From CAZFHA01 sp964518595 (GTDB taxonomy: Bacteria; Bacillota; Clostridia; Saccharofermentanales; Saccharofermentanaceae), in assembly GCA_964518595.1 (NCBI GenBank), contig CAZFHA010000010.1, positions 49,198 through 113,197 on the forward strand: a stretch of 64,000 nt of DNA, given 5' to 3'. The notes below the pieces were generated by a model. It was not told the origin of the DNA. It did no database searches and was given only the letters and a program-made list of their open reading frames with translations. A program made the translations under genes and the position numbers. Positions 45,584-55,897 of the stretch are shown piece by piece. Every line of letters starts with the position of its first letter. Position 1 is the stretch's first letter.

Positions 45584-48500
45584 TTAAGCCTGATGCTTTT
45601 TTCTTCTTTTTCGTAGTACTGCTAGGATAACAATTCCTGCAGCTACACTTGCTCCTGCTAACAAGAGCAAGTAACTTTGATCAATTTCACCAGTCTTACT
45701 AATTCCTAGAACCTCTGTCTTAGGATCGGCCTTTACAACTAACTTGATTGTCTTGGTAGTAACATTACCATAGATATCCGTTGCTGTAACTGTGATGCTA
45801 TATTCACCGGGAACTCCCGCTTTGAAAGCAGTAGCCAAATCCAGGCTAATGGCCACATCCTTTTTTGAATTATCGGTGGCGCTGATTCCGGCAGCTGCCA
45901 GAATCATATTTTCAGTTAAATCCTTAGACTCCTTTTGCGTAAAGGTAAGATTCTCCTTAGCCACTACAAGTTCCGGTGCAACTGTATCTTCGATCTTAAC
46001 CACTACAGTGCTAATCATTTGATTACCTTGATCGTCGGTGGCTGTAACGGTTACTGTGTAAGAACCAACCTCATCTAGCTTAACCTTATCAGCAAAATCG
46101 GTAGTAATCGTTACCGGTAAGCCTGAGTCATCGCTGGCAACAATAATTGCTGCCGCTTTGAAAGTTTCTTCTGTTACCACTGGCAGGGCATTGATTTCAA
46201 AATTTACAAGACGGTTAGTGATTACCAGATCAGGAGCATCTGTATCCACAACAACTACTTCTACTGTGGTCTGACTACTATTACCTTCCCCATCAGTAGC
46301 TGTGACAGTTACTGTATAGGTTCCGACTTTACTTACGTCCACACTGTCTGCAAAGTCTGTAGTGATTGTGTAGCTTCCAGAATTATCAGTAGCTGTAATC
46401 TGCAGATCCTGAATGAGTGTTTCTTCTGTGGGTGCAGTATTCACTTTATAGGTATAGCTGTTTGCTCCCAACTCCAGAACTGGAGCAATGGTATCTACTA
46501 TGTATATCTGAACCGTAGCCGACGTTGAATTGTTGGTGGCTGAAGCTGCTGAAATTCCAAAGGCTGAGGACGGAACTGCATCCCCTGCAGCATGGTCTGT
46601 CCCGGTAATTGTCAAGGTGTATGTTCCTACCACCCCTAAATTAGGTGCAATGCTGCTATCAAAGTCGCTACTCAAGACAACTTCCAAGCCCGAATTATCG
46701 GTGGCTGTCATAACGGCAGTGGAAATTAATTCTTCCGCCGATACCGCCGGATCTCTATTAACCTCAAGAGTTATTCCCTCTGCAGAAACCGTAGGAACTA
46801 GTTCTAGAACCGGAGCGGTAGTATCTTCAACAAAGAGCTCAATTTCTTTCGTGGCTTCGTTACCTGATTCATCTACTACAGTAATAGTAACAACCTTAGG
46901 TCCACCAATACTATCTAAAAGAGCTTGGCTATAATCTATAGTAGTTGTCAAAGTACCACTTGGTTGAGAATTATCCATTGAGGTCAATCCAACGGCCTCA
47001 AGGAAGTCGTCTTCAGTCTGGATAGACTTCACCTCAAAGGTTACTTGAGTATTGGTTACAGTTATAACCGGATCCGTTGTATCAGTAACAGATACCGCCA
47101 CGGTCTTAGTGGTTTCATTGCCGGATTTATCTGTAACTGTTACAGTTACAGTATAGTCACCAACTTCGCTCAAATCTACAGCGGTAGTAAAATCCGTCAC
47201 GATTGTCAGATCAGCCAGGGTATTAAAATCATCACTGACCAGAGACAGAGCACTAGCGGTAAAAGCAGCTTCTGTCACAGTTGAATTAACCTCATAGTCT
47301 TGAGCCGTCGCTGTAAAACTAGGAGCTGTGTTATCAATAACATTAATGACTAAAGTATAGGTAGCCGAAGTATTATTACTGCTATCTTTAGCGGTAATCA
47401 GAACGTTGTAGTTTACACCTGTCTGGCTTGGTTGATAGCTACTCTTGGCAAAATTTGAGGTAAAGGTAATCTTGCTGTCAGAAGCTTCATCTGCTGCAGC
47501 CTGTACACCATCGTAAGAGTCTGTACCCGTTACCCCCGCAAGGGCATAAAGTGACTTGGCTGTAAGTGTTTTAAAATCACTGCTGTTGGTATTTAGGAGT
47601 ACAGGATTTGTAGTCGCTGTGACTACCGGTGCACCGGTATCTCTTACCAATACACTAACAGTTTTGGTATTGGTATTACCTGAAGTATCCCGAGCACTAA
47701 CACTTACGCTATAGGTACCAGCTACGCTTAGGTCAACTACAGTAGAGAAATCACTGCTAACGGTTACACTTGCCACCGGGTCAAAATCATCACTTAAACC
47801 TGAGACAGCGGCTGCTTCAAAGGCGCTGGCGGTAACTGCACTGTCTACTTCATAACTTTGATTAACACCAGTAAAGCTAGGTGCTGTATTGTCAGTTACT
47901 TTAACTTTAAGGGCAAAGGCAGAAGCTGTATTGTTGTGGGAATCTTTAGCCACAACTTGAATCGTATATTCTGTTCCAGCTTGGCTGGGAAGCAGAATCC
48001 CTTTGTTAAAATCCGAGGTAAAGGTGATAGCACTGCTGCCATTGGCAGTATTAGCCGCCTGAGTACCATCATAATTATCAACGGCCTGCAAAGCTGCTAA
48101 TGTGTATAAAGACTGTTCGGTCAGATCCTTAAACGCCGTACTATTGGTATTTAGCAGTACAGGGTTTGTTGTGGCAGAAACTACCGGTGCCGTTCTATCT
48201 TGAACTTTAACCGTAATGGTTTTAGTCGCCACATTTCCTTGACTGTCTGTTATTTGATAGGTCACTTGATAGGTGTCGGAAAGAGCTCCCGAATTAACAG
48301 TATTTTGCGTTACATTAGACAAAGTTAAAGTCAGATCGCCATCTTCTGTATCCGTCGCACTCACACCGGTTAAAGGATTAAAGCTGCTGTTATATTCGAT
48401 GATCTGGTTATCCGTAGCTGTAATCACCGGCAGATCGTTGCTGCCAACAGTTACAGCGCAACTGGCGCTAGCACTATTTCCATAGATATCTTTAATTGTA

Positions 48501-51500
48501 TAGGTTATAGTAGCACTGCCTATTGCAATACCCTGAATTTCGCCGGACTGTGTAACGGTTACTTTTGAGGAATCACTGCTACTCCATACTGCACTATCTG
48601 CTGCAGCTTTAATGCTATCAAAGTAATTGGGGGTTATTGTGCCTGTCAAAGTTTCTTTGGGACTTGTCTGGGCATTGGTTACCGGCAAGCTGGTAGTCGC
48701 TTTGTTCAAACTTACTGCCAGAGCCGTATAATCAATTACACCAGCATTGATTTTTTTAGCATCACTATTGGTAGCATCTACCCCTAAAATCATGCCTTTA
48801 TTGGCGCCGATGATATCTACTTCAGAGTCTAAACTTTCATCCGTGCCTTTGTTCTGCAAAGTAAACTGACGACTGGCATCGGCAATCCCTGCAACGGCAG
48901 TAAAATCAACCTTATAAATGCCTGTGCTTAAGCCACTAAAGAGATAGCTTCCATCAGCCGCAGAATTTGTTTCCGCAATCTTTGTATAAGTGCTGGGAGC
49001 CGTTGTCAGCTTGTATAGCACTACCTTTTGCCCTGAAAGAGCCACATCTCCGGTATTATAAATACCGTCAATGTTCTTATCGTTGTAAACAATTCCACCC
49101 ACTTCAGCAACTTCAAGGATAGTTCCGACTCTTGTACCATTCTGATAACCGGCACCGATTACTTCATCAAATGCATTAACGGTCTTAAAATAGTAATAGG
49201 GTCTAAAATCGTTAATTGAACCCAGTTTGGCCGGATTCGCTGCCACTGTAGCCGCAGTTTCATCAACCGTATAGATAAATTCTACGACTGCTTTTTCATT
49301 AGCACTCATACCTGCTGTATTTTCAACTTTCACCATGCTGGCGGCACTACTAAAGCTTCCCGTGTAGGTAGCTCCGGCGTAGTTAGCTTCTGTAGTGGCA
49401 TTATCACTATAGCTAAGGGAGTAGTTTGCAGCTTTGCTGGCAGTAATATCTGTCTCCACCCCGGTAACTTTATCCACACTATATACTTTCAGCGTTGGTA
49501 CGGCCTTTAGCTTCATGTTCCATTTAAATGCCGTGGTTTGAAACTGAGTACCAAAGTTATTATTTTCTTTAGGCACAGGAATATAAACCAAAAGATCCTT
49601 AGCAACATTATCTTGGTTATTTAAGATGCTGACGCTATAGTTACCTTCCGCGCTAGGCGTAAAGGGTACTGCAGTACTTGGACTTGCAGGATCATAAGGT
49701 GGTTTAGCGGAAAGCTCCCCACTCGGTACGATAAAAGTATCAATCAAGAGTTCCTTCTTGGCATTAATTATAAAATTACTTTGATATGTCGGTAATAGTT
49801 TCTCGGTCAAGTTTCCATCGTTGTCTACATCCAAAGTATCGGATACACCACCGGCTTGCGCATACTGCCCAGAGTAAGCTGTAGCAGTTTGGTTTGTCCA
49901 AAAAACATAATTATTCCAAGTATCAATTAAATTAGCATTTAAACCAGCAGAGAGATCAAAAGTCAAGGACATCGAATAGCCACTTGATATATCAAACCAG
50001 TTTCCTGCTCGGCCTACTGTGGTTACTTCAATAAAGGTCTCACCACTTTGGGCAGATACATATGGGCTACTGACTTGATAGCTTACTACACCATTACCGG
50101 TAACCTTAACATTACTAATGGTAGTGTACTTAGGTACACGAATATAGGCTGTAGGATTTACAATCGCACCTTGGCTTTGATAATAGTATGATCCAGGCCC
50201 AATTGAGGCCGTAACAGTTTTCTTTTCACCAGCAGTCATAGAAATCACTGTGGTACCAGTATTCAAAGTAATCCCTGTAGCCACAGGACGAGTTACAGTC
50301 CGAGTAGCAGTGGTTAAAGTAGCTGGATCAATTTGATTGCTACCATCCAACACATACGTCTTGAGGGTCACACTGGAAGAGTCTACACCTGACTTAAGCT
50401 TACCAATAATCATAGAATTGTTAGTCATTCCACCAAGATCACTACTACCGGAACGATAGCCTTTAGCGATATCGCTGATCTTGGCCTTGGCATAGGTGAT
50501 ATATTCTCCCGGTGCCAGTCCTAAACTAGCTGTAGTAATCTGGAAAAAGGTGCTTCCGCTGGTGATAACTTGAGCGGCTGTGGCAGTCTTCAAGGTATCA
50601 TCTGCTGAAGTCTTGTATTCAACACTACCTACTAAACTTAAAGGAAAACGAACTAACGTAGCATAATATCCTTCCGTCCAGCTAAACTCCATAATCTGAC
50701 CAGTCTTAGCTGTCATAATATCGTTATATACCATAAAACGAGGTCCGGTAGTAACATAGTCATCTGATAAAGAAATGTAGGAGGAATTGGCTGAGCTAAT
50801 GCTTAATTTATTCGTAATAGCTGAACTATCCTTAACATCGACTTGTAGTTTGGTTGTGGTAGTAATCGTTGTAACTGCATCATCCAGATGAGTAACTTCA
50901 ATCTTGTGTGATTGAGGTGCGGTATATAATCCAACAGCCAATTGATCCGTCTTCACATTTACAGTTAATCCAGAAGTATCAACAGAATAACGCTTTCCAA
51001 GGCTTACTTTTACGTAACCGGCTGCATCATTTACTTCTAAAACCGTTCCCGCATTAACACTAACAAAGGTAGCTCCAATAGGATAGTAAAGTGTAAAAAC
51101 TACATCTTTAAAAGCTCTATAGCCAGTGGTTCCCGTAATAGGAGAAAAGGTTACCGTATCCGTATCACCTTCTAAGACCGTAACTTTAGTCGGATAATAG
51201 GTAGTATTCCACCAAATGCCTGGAGCATAGGTTGTAGGTACCACAACATCCATGGCAGCACTCCCCAGTGAACTTCCCTCTTTTTCTGCGGTAGCTTGTA
51301 CAGCTTGATTTAGAGTCGTAGGTTCGTGATGGTATGCTCTGTCCACTGCAACTTGTACAGGAATAGTAATAGCTTCACAATTAGAAGTAATCTCATAGGT
51401 AAGTGAACCATTCCAACTGTTATACCAAGTCTTTGTAGGAATGGTTACCCCAGAAATAAACTTAGCAATGGTGCTGGTGGCATCTAGCTTATACCCTAAT

Positions 51501-51985
51501 GACCCAGCCGCCGGAGTCCCAACAACAGGATAGGAAACAAACTTCATGCCTTCGGGCAAAGTAATGGTAATTTTCTTACCACTGCTGGTACCATCGGCAA
51601 AGTTTGCTGTGACATTGACATCTTTAATTACTTCAATATCCCAACCTGTAGCTGCAGAGTAGTCTGGGATATCAATAGTTACCCGACCATCCATCACAGC
51701 ATCTGCAGGACTAATCCCCATAGCTGCCGGAATTGCATCACTTACCTCTCCAGATGTGGCTTCGCTACTTGAGCCTGAGGCTTCCGGTGTGCTACTTTCG
51801 GGAAGACTGGTTTCTTGGCTCTCACCAGTGGCAGATGTGCCGGAACTGGGTTCTACCGCCGATGAGGTTACCGTGGTTTCACCAGAGCTGGTTGAAACTT
51901 CAGTTTCAGCCTGAATAACATGCTGGGGCAAGGCAAGGGACAGAACAATTGCCATGCTAAGCGCTACGGATAAAAATTTTTTCAT
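45584..51985 (-). CDS. giant cell-surface protein with SdrD-B-like domain and Ig-like repeat array
   Basis: A 2133-residue secreted protein. A signal peptide (~1-26, MKKFLSVALSMAIVLSLALPQ) is followed by a Ser/Thr-rich region to ~85, a ~870-residue mosaic of beta-rich modules, an SdrD-B-like domain at ~963-1045 (GGIVYNDKNIDGIYNTGDVALSG, DGSYLFSGLSTGIYKVDF) and, from ~1190 to 2080, about nine or ten Ig-like units of 80-100 residues marked by DxTAPV starts and GxYxVTVTATDxxGN ends. The C-terminus is LGISKTG, a hydrophobic helix and RKRRKKH: the layout of a wall-sorting signal without the LPxTG motif, so it may use a variant sortase or be membrane-anchored. An adhesin role is inferred. It is downstream of the MoxR-transglutaminase operon but separated by a terminator. 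Confidence 0.87.
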   Translation of the reverse strand: MKKFLSVALSMAIVLSLALPQHVIQAETEVSTSSGETTVTSSAVEPSSGTSATGESQETSLPESSTPEASGSSSEATSGEVSDAIPAAMGISPADAVMDGRVTIDIPDYSAATGWDIEVIKDVNVTANFADGTSSGKKITITLPEGMKFVSYPVVGTPAAGSLGYKLDATSTIAKFISGVTIPTKTWYNSWNGSLTYEITSNCEAITIPVQVAVDRAYHHEPTTLNQAVQATAEKEGSSLGSAAMDVVVPTTYAPGIWWNTTYYPTKVTVLEGDTDTVTFSPITGTTGYRAFKDVVFTLYYPIGATFVSVNAGTVLEVNDAAGYVKVSLGKRYSVDTSGLTVNVKTDQLAVGLYTAPQSHKIEVTHLDDAVTTITTTTKLQVDVKDSSAITNKLSISSANSSYISLSDDYVTTGPRFMVYNDIMTAKTGQIMEFSWTEGYYATLVRFPLSLVGSVEYKTSADDTLKTATAAQVITSGSTFFQITTASLGLAPGEYITYAKAKISDIAKGYRSGSSDLGGMTNNSMIIGKLKSGVDSSSVTLKTYVLDGSNQIDPATLTTATRTVTRPVATGITLNTGTTVISMTAGEKKTVTASIGPGSYYYQSQGAIVNPTAYIRVPKYTTISNVKVTGNGVVSYQVSSPYVSAQSGETFIEVTTVGRAGNWFDISSGYSMSLTFDLSAGLNANLIDTWNNYVFWTNQTATAYSGQYAQAGGVSDTLDVDNDGNLTEKLLPTYQSNFIINAKKELLIDTFIVPSGELSAKPPYDPASPSTAVPFTPSAEGNYSVSILNNQDNVAKDLLVYIPVPKENNNFGTQFQTTAFKWNMKLKAVPTLKVYSVDKVTGVETDITASKAANYSLSYSDNATTEANYAGATYTGSFSSAASMVKVENTAGMSANEKAVVEFIYTVDETAATVAANPAKLGSINDFRPYYYFKTVNAFDEVIGAGYQNGTRVGTILEVAEVGGIVYNDKNIDGIYNTGDVALSGQKVVLYKLTTAPSTYTKIAETNSAADGSYLFSGLSTGIYKVDFTAVAGIADASRQFTLQNKGTDESLDSEVDIIGANKGMILGVDATNSDAKKINAGVIDYTALAVSLNKATTSLPVTNAQTSPKETLTGTITPNYFDSIKAAADSAVWSSSDSSKVTVTQSGEIQGIAIGSATITYTIKDIYGNSASASCAVTVGSNDLPVITATDNQIIEYNSSFNPLTGVSATDTEDGDLTLTLSNVTQNTVNSGALSDTYQVTYQITDSQGNVATKTITVKVQDRTAPVVSATTNPVLLNTNSTAFKDLTEQSLYTLAALQAVDNYDGTQAANTANGSSAITFTSDFNKGILLPSQAGTEYTIQVVAKDSHNNTASAFALKVKVTDNTAPSFTGVNQSYEVDSAVTASAFEAAAVSGLSDDFDPVASVTVSSDFSTVVDLSVAGTYSVSVSARDTSGNTNTKTVSVLVRDTGAPVVTATTNPVLLNTNSSDFKTLTAKSLYALAGVTGTDSYDGVQAAADEASDSKITFTSNFAKSSYQPSQTGVNYNVLITAKDSSNNTSATYTLVINVIDNTAPSFTATAQDYEVNSTVTEAAFTASALSLVSDDFNTLADLTIVTDFTTAVDLSEVGDYTVTVTVTDKSGNETTKTVAVSVTDTTDPVITVTNTQVTFEVKSIQTEDDFLEAVGLTSMDNSQPSGTLTTTIDYSQALLDSIGGPKVVTITVVDESGNEATKEIELFVEDTTAPVLELVPTVSAEGITLEVNRDPAVSAEELISTAVMTATDNSGLEVVLSSDFDSSIAPNLGVVGTYTLTITGTDHAAGDAVPSSAFGISAASATNNSTSATVQIYIVDTIAPVLELGANSYTYKVNTAPTEETLIQDLQITATDNSGSYTITTDFADSVDVSKVGTYTVTVTATDGEGNSSQTTVEVVVVDTDAPDLVITNRLVNFEINALPVVTEETFKAAAIIVASDDSGLPVTITTDFADKVKLDEVGSYTVTVTATDDQGNQMISTVVVKIEDTVAPELVVAKENLTFTQKESKDLTENMILAAAGISATDNSKKDVAISLDLATAFKAGVPGEYSITVTATDIYGNVTTKTIKLVVKADPKTEVLGISKTGEIDQSYLLLLAGASVAAGIVILAVLRKRRKKHQA

Positions 51986-52066
51986 ACGAATTACATACTC
52001 CTCTTATTAATTTACTATCTGATATTCCTTATTAATTTTCTGATTTTAGAATCGTTAATCTCGACA

Positions 52067-52201
52067 CTAAATCAACAGTCTACGCAGCAGAATCCGTCGA
52101 CTGTTATCTCTATTTTGATAATAATTACGCTCCATGGATAAGACGATACTTTTGCTTTTTTCTAACCACGAAAACCACGGATTGGACTTTACCAACTGCA
52201 T
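52067..52201 (-). CDS. possible small basic ORF (44 aa)
   Basis: A frame MQLVKSNPWFSWLEKSK..., rich in Arg near its end, with GGGG five bases before the ATG. It lies between the transglutaminase terminator and the giant surface protein. No family recognised; chance is possible. The rest of 51986-52455 holds only this and the hairpin below. Confidence 0.25.
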   Translation of the reverse strand: MQLVKSNPWFSWLEKSKSIVLSMERNYYQNRDNSRRILLRRLLI

Positions 52202-52277
52202 AAATACCCCATTAATTCGCTTGATTGGGAACCTCTTGAGCATACAACTACTCACAAAAAAGCATCTATACAAAATA

Positions 52278-52312
52278 AATGCCTAGATATATTGTCTCAT
52301 ATATTTAGGCAA
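52278..52312 (-). terminator. terminator of the MoxR-DUF58-transglutaminase operon
   Basis: TGCCTAAATATAT and ATATATCTAGGCA form a stem with one bulge, followed on the minus strand by TTTATTTTG. It is ~140 bases past the transglutaminase stop. Confidence 0.7.
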
Positions 52313-52455
52313 AGGAAAATCCCCCAAATAGAGAATTTTTAAACTTTTCATATTAATTTCATACTTACGATATAAAAATCTCAATCAGCACTACAAGAAG
52401 ACAAAATCATTTGCAAGAGTACGCCTACATTGCTATTCGATTTCCTTGTAAATCT

Positions 52456-54633
52456 TCACAGATAAGAGCTCTTTTTTCTCCCCTTCCTCTTATGACCACA
52501 AATTCGCCATACCTTTTTATAGACTTTATAAGCCTCCTTGAAAGCCAATCGATCTAAGAATTCAGCTGCAAAAACCGCTCCCTCATAGGAATTGACCAAG
52601 GGGCGAAGATTAATTCTCAAGTTTTCATCGGCATAATCCAAGAGTTGCTGGGGAGTAAAATGGTGAAGTGACTCCTCCTGGTAGTGACTTAAGATGGTAA
52701 GAGTCTTTTGATAGAGTAAGGTAATTCCTCGCAGATCCGGTCTTCGTCTTACACGAAAGCGAAAAAACAATTCCTTGCCCACCGGTAATATCCAACGCCT
52801 AATGATCAAAATTAAAATGACCACACCTAAAAGGCTGCCTAAACTTAAGGCCATGATTTCATCATTCCCCCAATTTCGCTTCGATTCCTCTTTGGGAGCT
52901 TCTGTCTCCTTAACATAGGCCACGGTAGGCTCAAAGGTCATCCAGCCATAACCACTGACAAAAACCTCAACATAGGCATGGGAATCGTAAGTCGTGACAT
53001 CATAGCGTCCCGGAGCATCTGGTAACCCGGTATAGAAGCCTTCTACGTAGCGGATGGTCAAGCCAGCAGACCGTCCAAGTAGCGTCATAGCTGTAGCATA
53101 ATCTGTGCAGGTACCGGTTTTACTAGTGAACAAAAAATATTCCGAATTGTCTTGATACTCTTCCGGTGCCAGGTATTTCAAATCATATACAAAGCCATTG
53201 GCAGGATTATGAAAATACGCTTCAAGAGCAGCCGCCTTTTCTAAGTCATTGGCAGAGTCTTTGGTAATCTCCCCCGCCAAAGTCTTCATAGTGGCCGGAA
53301 TATTGTCTGAAGTATAGGCTCTATAGCTGGCAGCATTACTATTATCTTGACTATATAAGGCAAGTAGACGCTGCGCCTCAGCATTGTCCTTTAGTATATT
53401 TTGAAGTTCCTCCAACAAGGCTTTATATCGCTCTAGATCTAAGGCGGAAAATAGCTGGGCAAAGGCATATTCGTTTTTGGGTGAGGTTGAATAGTAGGCT
53501 AGTGCAAAGCTTGCCTGAGGTGAAATCGCTTCCTGTGGCAAAAACAACTCACCATCTGCTGTAGTAACCGGTGCTTCATCTGTGCCTAATTCAGTTATGC
53601 CATAGGTAAACGGCGGGTGCGATATAAAGTAACTGGGGTAGTCAATATATTCAACCTTAATTTCTTTGGCGGTTACAGCAACCCCTTCTAAGGCAGTCAT
53701 ATCCAGGCCGTATTTTTGCGCCAACTCCCCATCCAGCTTTCCAGCCTCCAGAATCAACTTTGCCAGACTTTTAATATCATAATCTATGTATTTTGCTTGA
53801 TCAAAAGGTGACACGTCTAACTTGCGTGCTTTCCATTTTTTGCCATTATAAGCACCAAAAACCTGATTTTTAAGGTAAAGTGACTCTGAAGCCATTACGC
53901 GCATTACCAAGCGCTCTTCACTCGGAGTTCGACTATCACCTGACTCCTCACTGTATGAACCTAAGTTGTCATAGGCGGAAAAATCTGGGGTTCTTCGGAA
54001 ATAATCAAAAGGTGTCTCCACTGGTATGGGAATAAAAAGTAACGATAAAACGATAAGAACTAATAGAAAAAGCATTGGCCGCCCTCGGGCTTTTAGTTGT
54101 AGGGCATTCTCTCCCCAGGCAAAGCTTTGGCGATTACAAGTAATCATGACCGAAAAGAAGGCCAAGATTAGCAGAATTATGTAAGTAAGTGGCACTGGCT
54201 TTAGTTGTTTCGCATATAGGGTCGAAGGAATTAAAATTAGTAAAATTAACATCACACTTCGGAAGCGAACTTGGGTAAAGTAATAGACGCAAGCCGCAAT
54301 AAAAAAACTGCCCCATAGAGCCAAGAGAATAAAGGTTGGCCAATTAATCTGATTTTTATTGATAACTGCCAAGAAGCTTTCAATTTTAAACAGATAATTC
54401 ATAGCCAAGGTAAAGCAGACTAATAGGAGCGAAACCATAAGCAATAAACTTTTAGACCAGATCTGCTGATGGATTTTTGAACAGAGCATAAATAGTAAGG
54501 AAGCAATACACAAAACACCCAGACTGATCAAGGGAATCAGTGGTGTATAGATACTTAGTATAGTAGAAACAATGGCACCACTAAGTGCAATTGATAAGCC
54601 ATAGCTTTTATAAAATTCCTTAAGCCCTTGCAT
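52456..54633 (-). CDS. transglutaminase-like membrane protein
   Basis: A 725-residue protein. About six N-terminal transmembrane helices (to ~residue 205), a large extracytoplasmic part with the Transglut_core triad (Cys in KTGTCTDYATAMTLLGRSAG, His in YDSHAYVEVFVSGYGW, Asp/Glu in TFEPT), then one helix (~residue 615) and a C-terminal ~90-residue cytoplasmic DUF4129-like tail. It is the third gene of a standard MoxR-DUF58-transglutaminase operon; these systems are thought to modify or mature surface or envelope proteins, but no substrate is proven here. Confidence 0.9.
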   Translation of the reverse strand: MQGLKEFYKSYGLSIALSGAIVSTILSIYTPLIPLISLGVLCIASLLFMLCSKIHQQIWSKSLLLMVSLLLVCFTLAMNYLFKIESFLAVINKNQINWPTFILLALWGSFFIAACVYYFTQVRFRSVMLILLILIPSTLYAKQLKPVPLTYIILLILAFFSVMITCNRQSFAWGENALQLKARGRPMLFLLVLIVLSLLFIPIPVETPFDYFRRTPDFSAYDNLGSYSEESGDSRTPSEERLVMRVMASESLYLKNQVFGAYNGKKWKARKLDVSPFDQAKYIDYDIKSLAKLILEAGKLDGELAQKYGLDMTALEGVAVTAKEIKVEYIDYPSYFISHPPFTYGITELGTDEAPVTTADGELFLPQEAISPQASFALAYYSTSPKNEYAFAQLFSALDLERYKALLEELQNILKDNAEAQRLLALYSQDNSNAASYRAYTSDNIPATMKTLAGEITKDSANDLEKAAALEAYFHNPANGFVYDLKYLAPEEYQDNSEYFLFTSKTGTCTDYATAMTLLGRSAGLTIRYVEGFYTGLPDAPGRYDVTTYDSHAYVEVFVSGYGWMTFEPTVAYVKETEAPKEESKRNWGNDEIMALSLGSLLGVVILILIIRRWILPVGKELFFRFRVRRRPDLRGITLLYQKTLTILSHYQEESLHHFTPQQLLDYADENLRINLRPLVNSYEGAVFAAEFLDRLAFKEAYKVYKKVWRICGHKRKGRKKSSYL

Positions 54634-54645
54634 GTATTCCCCCGC

Positions 54646-55857
54646 TTATTGTTTAGAAAAGGTGTAGTCCTCGTTAATAAACCACGCCCCATGATAATCA
54701 AGCAAAGTATCTTTGCTGCCATATACCAGCTCTACTTTTCTGCCTTGATGACGATAAGTATCCACTATTTTTTTGACTTCTTCCATAGGGTAGGCACTGA
54801 AAAGTAAAGCGGCTCCACCTCTGGACAATAATTCCGGTGCGGCAGATTTGACTGGTGGAAAACCAAAGAAAAATTCATGATTTGCCAGAAGATGCTGTAA
54901 AGTAAGCAGATCGGCTTCTTTCTGTAAGAGCATTGAGTGCCACTGTTTATCAGCTAAAATATAGGTATAGCACTCTAAATTCTGCTTAAGTAAAATTTGA
55001 CAAAAGGCCAAAAGTCCCTCCATAACTCGTTCCTGTAGAAGAAATGCTTTATTCTTATCCGCCTGGGAATGCGGGATTGGACACAGGTAATGGAGCACCA
55101 GATGATACTTACTTTGAGCTAAAGGTTCATCTAAACGAACCATATGCCGATCCAGCTTAGAGGAAAGCTTCCAATTAATACGCTTAAAGGAGTCCCCTGG
55201 TTGGTAGTCACGGTGTTCAAATCCAGCAACGCCACCATGTACCGGCAAATGACTGGTACTTTCCTCCTCTTCATCATCCTCCTGAGGGCTAAATCGCAAT
55301 TCCCGCAATAAGTCATTACCGGCTACCAAGGGTATTTCCGGCAAAATTTGAAGCTTTTGGCTCTTACCCGCCTCACTTCTTCCGGCTTCTAGTGTATATT
55401 GACAGAAACCTAGAAAATCAATTAGGTATATTCCCTCAATACCCAAATCGGCTACACCGGCGATCCGAGCCAAATACCGCCGCATTAAAATTTTCTTAAA
55501 ACGACTTCCCAAAGTAAAGATGATCACATTCTCTTCAAGGTTTGCAACCCGTATCTCATGAAATAAGCTTATCCGTAGAAAGCAAAAAGCAAATAAACGC
55601 CGCCCTTCTACCTGGAGAACTAACTCTACACCATCACCCTTGCTAACCAGCGATTCTTTACAGTAGCAGGTAAGATTTAGGCCTGAGGCTGCCGTTCTGA
55701 GCATTGTCAATGATAGAATTGGCAAAAGTAGCAAAAAGGCTAAAAATGAAACCCCAAATCGTATGTCAATAAAAAAGAGATAGATAACACAGACAAATAC
55801 AGCTAAAGCGTAGGTTAAAATAGTTTTTCGATGATAGGTCTTCATCTGTATTAGCAT
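54646..55857 (-). CDS. DUF58-domain membrane protein
   Basis: A 403-residue protein with two N-terminal helices and the DUF58 signature EHRDYQPGDSFKRINWKLSSK (~residues 215-235). The ATG used (MLIQMK) has AGAGG five bases upstream; the longest frame runs back into moxR. It sits between the AAA ATPase and the transglutaminase with 12 bases to the latter. DUF58 proteins partner MoxR ATPases. Confidence 0.92.
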   Translation of the reverse strand: MLIQMKTYHRKTILTYALAVFVCVIYLFFIDIRFGVSFLAFLLLLPILSLTMLRTAASGLNLTCYCKESLVSKGDGVELVLQVEGRRLFAFCFLRISLFHEIRVANLEENVIIFTLGSRFKKILMRRYLARIAGVADLGIEGIYLIDFLGFCQYTLEAGRSEAGKSQKLQILPEIPLVAGNDLLRELRFSPQEDDEEEESTSHLPVHGGVAGFEHRDYQPGDSFKRINWKLSSKLDRHMVRLDEPLAQSKYHLVLHYLCPIPHSQADKNKAFLLQERVMEGLLAFCQILLKQNLECYTYILADKQWHSMLLQKEADLLTLQHLLANHEFFFGFPPVKSAAPELLSRGGAALLFSAYPMEEVKKIVDTYRHQGRKVELVYGSKDTLLDYHGAWFINEDYTFSKQ

Positions 55858-55897
55858 AACATCCTCTGTTTCTTTGGTATTGAAGCAAAAAAGAAGC

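Noticed and set aside
45584..51985. Repeat array considered as a CRISPR-like or non-coding repeat
   Set aside because: The repeats are long, diverged and in one open frame coding Ig-like domains; no short identical repeats with spacers were seen anywhere in the window.
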